Part shown: one piece after another, positions 6,767 to 13,242 of the stretch
Position numbering within the stretch: position 1 is the stretch's first letter
Layout: the number at the start of each line of letters is the position of its first letter
Assembly: GCA_030690755.1 (NCBI GenBank)
Contig: JAUYGA010000228.1
Span: 1-25,159, forward strand
From: Nanobdellota archaeon
GTDB lineage: Archaea > Nanobdellota > Nanobdellia > Woesearchaeales > JAUYGA01
Direction: 5' to 3'
Length of the DNA stretch: 25,159 nucleotides
Made by a program: the position numbers and the translations under genes
The notes under the pieces: generated by a model
The model's input: only the letters and a program-made list of their open reading frames with translations
Databases searched by the model: none
What the model was told of the DNA's origin: nothing

Positions 6767-7207
6767 ATGTTATATCTAGGCTCAGACCATGCAGGTTTTG
6801 TTGTGAAAGAGAAGATAAAGAAGCTCTTAGACAGCAAGAGAGTGGAATATTCTGATTTAGGGACTTATTCAGAGACTTCTGTTGATTATCCTGATTTTGC
6901 AATCAAAGTGGCCAAGAGTGTTGCAAAAAACAAAAACCAAGGTTTACGAAACAGAGGGATACTTGTGTGCGGCTCAGGCGTCGGGATGTCAATTGCCGCT
7001 AATAAGGTTAAAGGGATAAGGGCTGTTGCTGCATATGATGTCTATACAGCAAAGATGTCCAGGCTTCATAATGATTCAAACATCCTTGCGCTAAGGGCGA
7101 GAAACTTTCCGTTTGAAAAGACAAAAAAGATAATCTCCGCTTGGCTAAACACTGATTTCAGCAATGAAGCCCGGCATAAAAAAAGGATAAATAAAATGGA
7201 AGAGTAG
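6767..7207 (+). CDS. rpiB: Ribose-5-phosphate isomerase B
   Basis: Interconverts ribulose-5-phosphate and ribose-5-phosphate in the non-oxidative pentose phosphate pathway. The 146-residue length is standard. GSDHAG at 5-10 and the catalytic loop RGILVCGSGVGMSIAANK with Cys68 are the RpiB/LacAB signature, and RLHNDSNILALRAR follows as in family members. The start is leaderless behind the TATA box at 6736. The next gene, rpe, begins 22 bases after the stop with its own ribosome-binding site, so the two form an operon and act on the same intermediate. Confidence 0.95.
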   Translation: MLYLGSDHAGFVVKEKIKKLLDSKRVEYSDLGTYSETSVDYPDFAIKVAKSVAKNKNQGLRNRGILVCGSGVGMSIAANKVKGIRAVAAYDVYTAKMSRLHNDSNILALRARNFPFEKTKKIISAWLNTDFSNEARHKKRINKMEE

Positions 7208-7229
7208 GTCAGGGAGGGATTTTTACAAA

Positions 7230-7868
7230 ATGACAAAAAGACTAAAACACATCGCACCGTCAATAATCGCAAAAAATCAGGGTGAATTAGAGGAGAAACT
7301 GGATAGGGTAAAAGATTTTGCAAAAGTAATACATCTTGATGTTATGGATGGTAATTTTGTCCAGAATGAGTCCTTAAATTTTGATTTCATCTTACCAGAA
7401 CTTCCCTGCAGGGTTGAAGCACATCTTATGGTAAGGTATCCTGAAAAGTGGATTGCAAAAAATTACAGAAAAGCGGATCTCATACAGGTCCATTATGAGA
7501 CCTGCAAAAGCTTGCCAAAACTTTGCAAGTTTCTAAAGCAGCATAAGAAGCAGGTAGGTTTAGTGTTAAATCCTGAGACAAAAGTTTCTGATGTTTCTGA
7601 CAAGCTGAAATATTTTGATCAGGTACTTGTGATGACTGTTAATCCTGGCTTTTATGGCAGTCCTTTTCTTAAGGAAAATCTTGATAAGATTTATGAGATT
7701 AAACAGTTGAGAAAAGGAATTGAAGTTGAAGTTGACGGCGGAATAACTGACAAGACAATCAAATATGCAAGAGATGCCGGCGCAGATGTATTTGTTTCAG
7801 GCTCTTATGTCATGAAAGCAGAAAATCCAGAAGAGGCATTCAATAAGCTGCAGTCTTTACTGAAATAG
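7230..7868 (+). CDS. rpe: Ribulose-phosphate 3-epimerase
   Basis: Interconverts ribulose-5-phosphate and xylulose-5-phosphate; a TIM-barrel metalloenzyme of 212 residues. The metal and acid-base residues are present: H35 and D37 in HLDVMDGNF, H65 in EAHLMV, and D169 in EVDGGI. The phosphate loop VNPGFYGSPF (137-146) differs slightly from the usual VNPGFGGQ. The start is fixed by AGGGAGGG upstream of the ATG. It is the second gene of the rpiB-rpe operon and faces pyrE, whose end is 23 bases away. Confidence 0.95.
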   Translation: MTKRLKHIAPSIIAKNQGELEEKLDRVKDFAKVIHLDVMDGNFVQNESLNFDFILPELPCRVEAHLMVRYPEKWIAKNYRKADLIQVHYETCKSLPKLCKFLKQHKKQVGLVLNPETKVSDVSDKLKYFDQVLVMTVNPGFYGSPFLKENLDKIYEIKQLRKGIEVEVDGGITDKTIKYARDAGADVFVSGSYVMKAENPEEAFNKLQSLLK

Positions 7869-7891
7869 TTTTCTGGATAGAAATAATCACT

Positions 7892-8533
7892 TTAACAGAT
7901 GTTACGATTCCAGCTTACCACTTTATCTTTCTCTTCTTTGCTTATCAGTTTTCTTTTAACTGCTTCATCCAAAACCTCAGACGTTGATGTTAATGCATGA
8001 TACTTTATTTTTGCCTTGCTGAAATTCTTCTTCGCAGGTGTTAAGCCATAATCAAAGATGCATAAACACCATTTTATCTTGTGACCATTCTCATTGAGAA
8101 TCTTTGCCGCTTCAAGAGTGCTTGAGCCTGTGCAGATAGCATCCTCGATTATCAGAACTTTGCTTCTCGGTCTTATTGTCCCTTCAATGTGCGCTTTTTT
8201 ACCGTGCTGCTTTTTTACAGGTCTGATATAAATCATCGGTTTATTGAGTTTTTCAGCGAGAAACGCAGCCCAGGGAATTCCTCCTGTTGCAATCCCGCCA
8301 ATCACATCAAAATTTATTTTTTTATCCTTGATTATTTTTGCCAGCGCATTGATTATTTTTCTTCTTGCGCTGATGCTGCCTATGAGAAGCCTATTGTCTG
8401 CATAAATCAATGTTTTAACTCCTGTAAAGAAATCATAACCATTGACAAAGTCAAATGTGACGACGCCATTGTCTATTAGCAGTTTTGGAATTTCTGATTT
8501 TTTTCTCATTTTGAAGTCATTTCTATCAGTCAT
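7892..8533 (-). CDS. pyrE: Orotate phosphoribosyltransferase
   Basis: Joins orotate to PRPP to give OMP in pyrimidine synthesis. The 213 residues include IGGIATGGIPWAA, the catalytic flexible loop KKQHGKKAHIEG (about 107-118), and the PRPP motif LIIEDAICTGSS (about 127-138), which together distinguish PyrE from other phosphoribosyltransferases. An in-frame ATG eight codons downstream (8509) is an alternative start. I kept 8533 because an A/T-only box, aagaataataat, lies about 22 bp upstream and no clear ribosome-binding site favours the inner one. The gene is convergent with rpe. Confidence 0.93.
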   Translation of the reverse strand: MTDRNDFKMRKKSEIPKLLIDNGVVTFDFVNGYDFFTGVKTLIYADNRLLIGSISARRKIINALAKIIKDKKINFDVIGGIATGGIPWAAFLAEKLNKPMIYIRPVKKQHGKKAHIEGTIRPRSKVLIIEDAICTGSSTLEAAKILNENGHKIKWCLCIFDYGLTPAKKNFSKAKIKYHALTSTSEVLDEAVKRKLISKEEKDKVVSWNRNIC

Positions 8534-8633
8534 TTAAAAGCATTTCTAATTATTATTCTTTAAGAATCCTATCGATGCTGTCTGCATTTTACATGAATCT
8601 AATCGTCATATATAATGTGCATTATTGATATCG

Positions 8634-8966
8634 CTATAACTTTGTTACAGCAGTATTCCTTTTATCTTTTTTTCTTTCTTGTTTTTCTCGATCTTTTCTA
8701 TGCAGCTCATTTAATTCATCATCTGTAAGCTCCCTTGCAACACCTATTCGTTTAAGACCGCTGAGAAGAGTATCAAAATAACGACCTACAACTCTTCCAA
8801 TATATTTTTCCATTGATTCACACACATAATCTGCCAATCGCGTAAATCTAGTTTCAGGATATTTAGTTTCATGATATTTGGTTTTATGGTAGTTACTACG
8901 CAAATTATCTGGCTGTTCGCCAGCATGTTCTCTGTCCACCAAATCATCTAGGCATTGTTCAATCAT
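8634..8966 (-). CDS. Small charged protein with tandem YHxTK repeats
   Basis: Unrecognised, 110 residues, no membrane segment. Residues 26-42 hold three tandem five-residue units, YHKTK, YHETK, YPETR. A helical middle part follows (RLADYVCESMEKYIGRVVGRYFDTLLSGLKR), then a highly charged tail rich in K, R, E and D. A TATA-like actataaa (8993-9000 on the minus strand) lies about 30 bp before the ATG, consistent with a leaderless transcript, so I consider it a real gene. It sits alone between pyrE and MTA phosphorylase. The function is unknown; the basic tail could bind nucleic acid. Confidence 0.6.
   Translation of the reverse strand: MIEQCLDDLVDREHAGEQPDNLRSNYHKTKYHETKYPETRFTRLADYVCESMEKYIGRVVGRYFDTLLSGLKRIGVARELTDDELNELHRKDREKQERKKDKRNTAVTKL
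8851..8895. repeat. Three tandem 15-bp units inside the small charged gene
   Basis: GTTTCAGGATATTTA, GTTTCATGATATTTG and GTTTTATGGTAGTTA follow each other without a gap. The unit length is a multiple of three, so expansion or contraction adds or removes five residues without a frameshift. The units encode YPETR, YHETK and YHKTK on the minus strand. Confidence 0.7.
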
Positions 8967-9032
8967 ACAATCACTCAGTCATCAAATTTTCTTTTATAGT
9001 GTTTAATTTTAGTACTTTGCTTATTCTATTTT

Positions 9033-9854
9033 CTATTTAATTTTAGGAATTGCTTTTGTCAGCAGAGCTTTAACCTTATTCACATTCTCGCCGAACACTT
9101 TAAGGATTTCTTCCCATGAAACAGGCGGAACATCATCAAACAGGCAGTCATAATCTGTCGCCATAGCAACTGCTGCATAAGGAATTCCCGCTTCATTAGC
9201 CAGAATTGCCTCTGGTCCGACAGACATGTTGATTACATCAGCGCCCCACATGCTGAACATCTTTGACTCTGCTCTTGTGGAAAATCTCGGTCCTTCTATT
9301 GTGACAACTGTCCCTTTCTCGTGGACTTTGATTTTTGATTCTTTTGCAGTTTCAATAAGAACATGTCTTAATTCTTTTGAAAAAGGATCTGACATAGGAG
9401 TATGTTTTGCATTTTCCCCTCCTGGAGGAAATTCGTCGTAAAATGTGATTGGTCTGTGCCTTGTGAAGTCAATGAACTGGTCCAGAATAACAAATTCCCC
9501 TCTTCCGATATTTCTCCTTAGGCTTCCGCAGGCAGTCGTGGCAATTATGTGCGTAACGCCTTCGTCCTGCAATGCTTTGATATTTGCCCTGAAATTTACC
9601 TGAGTTGGGGGTATTGTGTGTCTTTTGCCGTGTCTTGCTATAATAACAACATCGACGCCATTTATCTTTCCGACTGTTAATTTTGAAGTCGGTTTGCCGT
9701 AGAATGTATTAACATCTTTTTCCTCAAAATTTTTTAGAATTTTTGGGTCATCAAGGCCTGAACCGCCGATGATTCCGATTTTTACAGAGTTTTTAGATGA
9801 TGATTTAGATTTTGAACCAGATGGTTCTATTTTTGATGTTTTCGATTTAGTCAT
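9033..9854 (-). CDS. mtnP: 5'-methylthioadenosine phosphorylase (or related purine nucleoside phosphorylase)
   Basis: Splits methylthioadenosine with phosphate into adenine and methylthioribose-1-phosphate, recycling the by-product of SAM-dependent polyamine synthesis. IGIIGGSGLDDP, ARHGKRHTIPP, TTACGSLRRNIGRGEFVILDQ, INMSVGPEAILANEAG and ATDYDCL are the family motifs in order. The TDYDC region favours MTA over inosine/guanosine as substrate, but specificity is not certain. The first 22 residues are a Ser/Lys-rich extension beyond the usual family start. The ATG is fixed by GGAGGT ten bases upstream and a TATA box at about 9899-9907. Adenine released here would be used by apt in the same window. 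Confidence 0.92.
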   Translation of the reverse strand: MTKSKTSKIEPSGSKSKSSSKNSVKIGIIGGSGLDDPKILKNFEEKDVNTFYGKPTSKLTVGKINGVDVVIIARHGKRHTIPPTQVNFRANIKALQDEGVTHIIATTACGSLRRNIGRGEFVILDQFIDFTRHRPITFYDEFPPGGENAKHTPMSDPFSKELRHVLIETAKESKIKVHEKGTVVTIEGPRFSTRAESKMFSMWGADVINMSVGPEAILANEAGIPYAAVAMATDYDCLFDDVPPVSWEEILKVFGENVNKVKALLTKAIPKIK

Positions 9855-9898
9855 AATGTACCTCCGCTGTTATTAACACTAACTGGGTTTATAGCGCG

Positions 9899-9975
9899 GT
9901 TTATAAATGTTTTTTGCTTGTCATGTATTTTATGTTGTTTTTTAAGAATGGTAAAAAACAAAATGTTTATATAAA
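9899..9975. promoter_or_regulatory. Divergent promoter pair, MTA phosphorylase / RNase-H-like gene
   Basis: A minus-strand TATA box, catttataaac (about 9899-9909), serves the phosphorylase, leaving a leader of about 24 bases with GGAGGT. A plus-strand box, tttatataaa (9966-9975), serves the gene at 10018. The roughly 60 bases between them carry no further motif I can identify. Confidence 0.5.
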
Positions 9976-10017
9976 AGCAAGTCTATCTGTAGAATATAAT
10001 AAACGGGTTGTGTTTTA

Positions 10018-10560
10018 ATGGCTGGGTATGTAGGAATTGATGAATCTAACCACGGCAGAGTACCTGAGATATTTGTGGCTGTTTATTCTTCTAACTTAAG
10101 TGACATTGAAAGGATAAATGAGTTACCAAAAAGAAGAAACAAAAAAGAGATTGGCGATATTCTTGAAGCGACTGATTTCAAACACATAATCATTTCTCAG
10201 GAATATAGGAATCTGATGACTGACCAGGGCATGCTTCTTGTTGCTGTTTCTGAACTGGTAAATGGTTTTTCAGAACAGAATTATTCAATTGATATGGTAT
10301 TTGTTGATGGTCAAGTTAAGGAACGGACATTAAATGAGATTAGGAAAAACATCAAGCCCGCATGCAACAGAATTCTTTTTGAGCCAAATGCAGATAAGAC
10401 TTTTCCCGTGGTGAATCTTGCAGATTATATTGCGAATGGGTTGCATCGGCATTATGCGCATTTCAAGAATGTATATGATAACAAAAAATATTGGGACAAG
10501 CTGATTACTCCTGACATTAAGAGATACAGAGAACAACTCGATTTACTTAATGGCAGATAG
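10018..10560 (+). CDS. Uncharacterised RNase-H-fold-like (DUF3800-like) protein
   Basis: A 180-residue protein. It opens with a beta strand and an acidic pair, YVGIDESNHG (4-13), and has a second strand ending in an acid, MVFVDGQ. A third acidic site lies in a helix, VVNLADYIANGLHRHY. This spacing of acidic residues (DE, D, D) resembles the RNase-H-like DUF3800 family and is distantly reminiscent of RNase HII (GIDESGRG). Nuclease activity is therefore possible but unproven. The start is supported by the TATA box at 9966-9975. It is convergent with the ZPR1 gene and belongs to no visible operon, so context does not help. Confidence 0.7.
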   Translation: MAGYVGIDESNHGRVPEIFVAVYSSNLSDIERINELPKRRNKKEIGDILEATDFKHIIISQEYRNLMTDQGMLLVAVSELVNGFSEQNYSIDMVFVDGQVKERTLNEIRKNIKPACNRILFEPNADKTFPVVNLADYIANGLHRHYAHFKNVYDNKKYWDKLITPDIKRYREQLDLLNGR

Positions 10561-10588
10561 AATGCAAAGAAAATAGAATGTAATAATT

Positions 10589-10598
10589 GGTTTTTTTA
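10589..10598 (+). terminator. T-run terminator after the RNase-H-like gene
   Basis: ggttttttta begins 29 bases after the plus-strand stop and overlaps the last codons of the convergent ZPR1 gene. Uninterrupted T tracts are the usual archaeal termination signal. Confidence 0.4.
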
Positions 10599-11243
10599 TT
10601 TCTTCTTCATCTTTGTGACAACTGCTTTGTCAGAAATGATTGCAGAGTTTCCAGTAGGATCTTCAATGATTATTTTTAACTTATCCTGTCCCCATTCTGC
10701 TTTCTGGATTTTCTTAAGGAGATTTTTTGCTTTTTTCCTTGCAGATTTGTCATTGTCATCTTCTTCGCCAGAACCCTCTTTTGTTCCCTCAATTATTTTC
10801 TTGACCCTGTTAAGAATCCCTTCGACATTAGTTATGTAACCATTAGCTGCAGGGCCTGATTCGATTGTGCATATATGAGGAATCTTGACTGTTGCTTCGC
10901 TTGACTTGACAATCCGGATATGCATATCTTTTTCCCCGGAAATTTCAATCTCGTATTTTGCAGGCTCTCTTTCCTCAACGCATTCAATATCTGCCTTGTG
11001 ATAATTGCAGCCTGAACAATTCATAGAAAACAAATAGACCTTGCCAAAATAAGGAATCTCACGTTCCTGTTCCATAAGCGTTAAAGTCTTTTCACGACAC
11101 ATTGGGCAGGGTTGTCCTTCTAGAATGTCCATTGTCTCATTATCTATTTTAATCTGCTTTACTTTTGGATCATCAGTTGAAACATCAGCGCTTGCGCTTT
11201 CTGTCGCTTTTTCATTTTTTGAAGAATCTTTTTCTTTTGCCAT
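10596..11243 (-). CDS. ZPR1-type zinc finger protein
   Basis: A 215-residue member of the archaeal ZPR1 family, related to the eukaryotic protein that binds eEF1A. C46-x2-C49 and C76-x2-C79 form the single zinc ribbon (CPMC ... CSGC), with IPYFGKVYLFSMNC between them. The typical ZPR1 fold motifs follow: KIPHICTIESGPAANGYITN, GILNRVKKI and a final WGQDKLKIIIEDPTGNSAI. The N-terminal 30 residues are a disordered-looking, acidic and serine-rich tail. The start is leaderless, with tttttaaa about 27 bp upstream at 11268-11275. In archaea the partner is inferred to be elongation factor 1A; this window gives no direct evidence for that. Confidence 0.9.
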   Translation of the reverse strand: MAKEKDSSKNEKATESASADVSTDDPKVKQIKIDNETMDILEGQPCPMCREKTLTLMEQEREIPYFGKVYLFSMNCSGCNYHKADIECVEEREPAKYEIEISGEKDMHIRIVKSSEATVKIPHICTIESGPAANGYITNVEGILNRVKKIIEGTKEGSGEEDDNDKSARKKAKNLLKKIQKAEWGQDKLKIIIEDPTGNSAIISDKAVVTKMKKK

Positions 11244-11370
11244 AAAGAAAAACTAAACTGAAGATGTTTAAAAATCTTTCGCCGCGCAATAATTTCAGCT
11301 AAAATGAACTGAATTGCAATAAAAGATGTTTATCGAATGCAAAGAACAATAAAAAAATGCAAATCCAAAA

Positions 11371-11557
11371 CGTTTAAATACAACTTTAACAAAAAAGATT
11401 TCACTCGACAAGAAATTGCTTATTTGTTTAGGCGCGCATATCTGCTGTTTGCGGCCGAATTTAAACTGATTGATTGATGACTGCTATTCATTGATACGAC
11501 TTCGGGTTTGATTGTCGACTAATCTAGGCTGATTTAGTTTAATGTAAGGGTGGTAGA
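11371..11557 (+). promoter_or_regulatory. Strong TATA box and about 155-base leader of the K/D/G-linker gene
   Basis: The 314-base gap between the ZPR1 gene and the TTG at 11558 holds a near-consensus box, cgtttaaata (11371-11380). The transcript would start near 11402 and carry a leader of about 155 bases, unusually long for a window where most mRNAs look leaderless. TCGACAA (about 11407) and TTGTCGA (about 11513) could pair across the leader. I see no known riboswitch. Confidence 0.45.
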
Positions 11558-12289
11558 TTGGCTAAAAAAGAGAAAACAAGAGGAGTGGCTGTTGGCGCGA
11601 CATTAGATGATCTAAGTAATTTAGATGTTCTTCCGAATTTAGATGCTCTTTCGAATAAGGTTGAAGATGTTGAAGAAAAAAGCAAGGGTTTAATCTCGCT
11701 TCTATTTGACATAATTGTAAATAAAAACAATGATTCTTCTGCAAAGCTCAAACTCCTAGGAAAAACTGAAACAGAAAAAGACAAAAAATCGCTTAAAGAT
11801 GGCAAAGATGGTAAGGAGGGCATAGAGAAAATACTTGGAAAGGAGAAAGGCAAGGATCTGAAAGATAAGGGTAAACCTGAACTCAATCTTCCGACGCTCA
11901 GATACTTTGATCTTCAGCCAGGACCAAAAGTTGATTATGGCAAATTGTTCAGTTATCTTGGTCAGCATTTTAAGACCCAGTATGATGAATATAGGGCTTT
12001 CAGATATGAAGGGGAAGACAAGGTTGAGCTTGATAATGCGATACAGCAAAGAAAATATGAAAGGATAATCGAGAAAGAGATGATGGTTGATTTTAAATTC
12101 TTTGCAATGGACCATATAAAGCCAGAAGATAAGGAAGCATACAATTGGGATATGGTATTTGGTTTTAGAAAATCAATAATGTTTTTGCAATACTATATGA
12201 AACCTGGCGCGCTAAGAGTTGTTAGTTCAATTGTTTATTTTGAAAAACCAAAAGAGAATGCAAATGCAGAGAATGCAGTTCATGTTTAA
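11558..12289 (+). CDS. Unrecognised two-part protein with Lys/Asp/Gly linker
   Basis: I do not recognise this family. The 243 residues start at TTG behind GGGTGG; an in-frame stop 18 bases upstream excludes a longer form. Residues 1-65 contain a short repeat, LSNLDVLPNLDALSN, and a helical segment. About 70-115 is a low-complexity linker rich in K, D, G and E. About 118-232 is a compact, aromatic-rich domain (LRYFDLQPGPKVDYGKLFSY, WDMVFGFRKSIMFLQYYMK) with no catalytic motif I can name. There is no signal peptide or membrane helix. The long leader and good promoter suggest substantial, possibly regulated expression. The neighbours, ZPR1 and a ZIP transporter, do not point to a role. Confidence 0.75.
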   Translation: MAKKEKTRGVAVGATLDDLSNLDVLPNLDALSNKVEDVEEKSKGLISLLFDIIVNKNNDSSAKLKLLGKTETEKDKKSLKDGKDGKEGIEKILGKEKGKDLKDKGKPELNLPTLRYFDLQPGPKVDYGKLFSYLGQHFKTQYDEYRAFRYEGEDKVELDNAIQQRKYERIIEKEMMVDFKFFAMDHIKPEDKEAYNWDMVFGFRKSIMFLQYYMKPGALRVVSSIVYFEKPKENANAENAVHV

Positions 12290-12332
12290 TATGCGAGATT
12301 CAAACAAGTTTATTCTGAAGCTCGATAAAATA

Positions 12333-12421
12333 ATAACTAAGTTGCATAACTAAGCTACAACAAGAGGTTAGTTTTATAAATTAGAGCGACTTAATCTGTT
12401 TAATAATATGGGCATTATATT
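12333..12421 (+). promoter_or_regulatory. Promoter region of the ZIP transporter with a 13-bp tandem repeat
   Basis: ATAACTAAGTTGC (12333-12345) is directly followed by ATAACTAAGCTAC (12346-12358), 11 of 13 bases identical. One TATA box, ttttataaat (12373-12382), lies 14 bases after the repeat, and a second candidate, ttatattt, lies at about 12414-12421, 25 bp from the ATG. A tandem repeat just upstream of TATA suits binding of a metal-responsive regulator, but no regulator is encoded nearby. Confidence 0.35.
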
Positions 12422-12441
12422 TATGAGTCTTATTTAAAAAA

Positions 12442-13200
12442 ATGGCAGAAATAATCTTAACTTGGGCTTATGCATTGATAAGTGTAATACTGGTAAGCTT
12501 GATTTCGCTAATCGGCTCTTTTGCATTGATGATAAAAGGCAAGAAACTTAGCAAAATACTTTTTTTCCTGGTGAGCTTTTCAGCAGGAGCTCTGCTTGGA
12601 GATGCGTTCATCCATCTTTTGCCAGAATCGCTAGAAAGCGCATCTGCGCTCACTGTAGGTATAGCTGCGCTGAGCGGGATAATGATTTTTTTTGTGCTTG
12701 AAAAATTCATACACTGGAGGCACTGCCACGTACCTACATCGAAAAATCATCCGCATCCTTATGCAATGATGAACATTGTAGGAGATGTTGTCCATAATTT
12801 CATCGATGGTTTAATAATCGGCGGAAGTTTTCTTGTTAATGTCCAAGTCGGAATAGCGACAACTGTCGCAGTTATATTGCACGAGATACCTCAAGAGATA
12901 GGCGATATGGGTGTCTTATTGCATGGTGGATTCTCAAAGAAAAAAGCAATATTCCTTAATTTTTTGACTGCAACAACAGCGATAGTTGGAACAGTGATTG
13001 CTCTGGTGGTTGGAGCAAGGTATGAAAACTTTTTAGCATTCCTTCTGCCGCTTGCAGCAGGAGGTTTCATATACATTGCAGGATCTGACCTGATACCTGA
13101 AATGCATAAAGAATCACGGCCCTCAAAGTCATTACTGCAATTGGCAGGTATATTGATAGGAATTGCTGTTATGGCATCTTTGCTGTTTTTGGAAATTTAA
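12442..13200 (+). CDS. ZIP family metal ion transporter
   Basis: Imports zinc or another divalent metal across the cell membrane. Of the 252 residues most are hydrophobic helices (about eight). The binuclear metal site is recognisable in helix IV, H118-N-F-I-D122-G, and helix V, H147-E-I-P-Q-E152, with FIHLLPE at 57-63 in helix II. The histidine/glycine loop (WRHCHVPTSKNHPHPY, about 92-107) may gather metal. The HEIPQEIGD form is typical of the LIV-1-like branch. No strong ribosome-binding site is seen, and the nearer TATA candidate implies a leaderless start. The ion actually carried cannot be told from the sequence. Confidence 0.9.
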   Translation: MAEIILTWAYALISVILVSLISLIGSFALMIKGKKLSKILFFLVSFSAGALLGDAFIHLLPESLESASALTVGIAALSGIMIFFVLEKFIHWRHCHVPTSKNHPHPYAMMNIVGDVVHNFIDGLIIGGSFLVNVQVGIATTVAVILHEIPQEIGDMGVLLHGGFSKKKAIFLNFLTATTAIVGTVIALVVGARYENFLAFLLPLAAGGFIYIAGSDLIPEMHKESRPSKSLLQLAGILIGIAVMASLLFLEI

Positions 13201-13208
13201 TGAATGCA

Positions 13209-13241
13209 ATTATTTGTTTTTATTATTATTTTTCTCTAATT
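13209..13241 (+). terminator. T-rich terminator after the ZIP transporter
   Basis: attatttgtttttattattatttttctc fills the 42-base gap between the convergent ZIP and TrmB-like genes. Multiple T tracts on the plus strand fit archaeal termination of the ZIP transcript. Confidence 0.4.
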
Positions 13242-13242
13242 C

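Noticed and set aside
11465..11540. C/D-box small RNA in the leader (TTGATGA ... CTGA)
   Set aside because: The C box has a mismatch at its first position and no internal D'/C' pair is found; this is expected by chance in AT-rich DNA.
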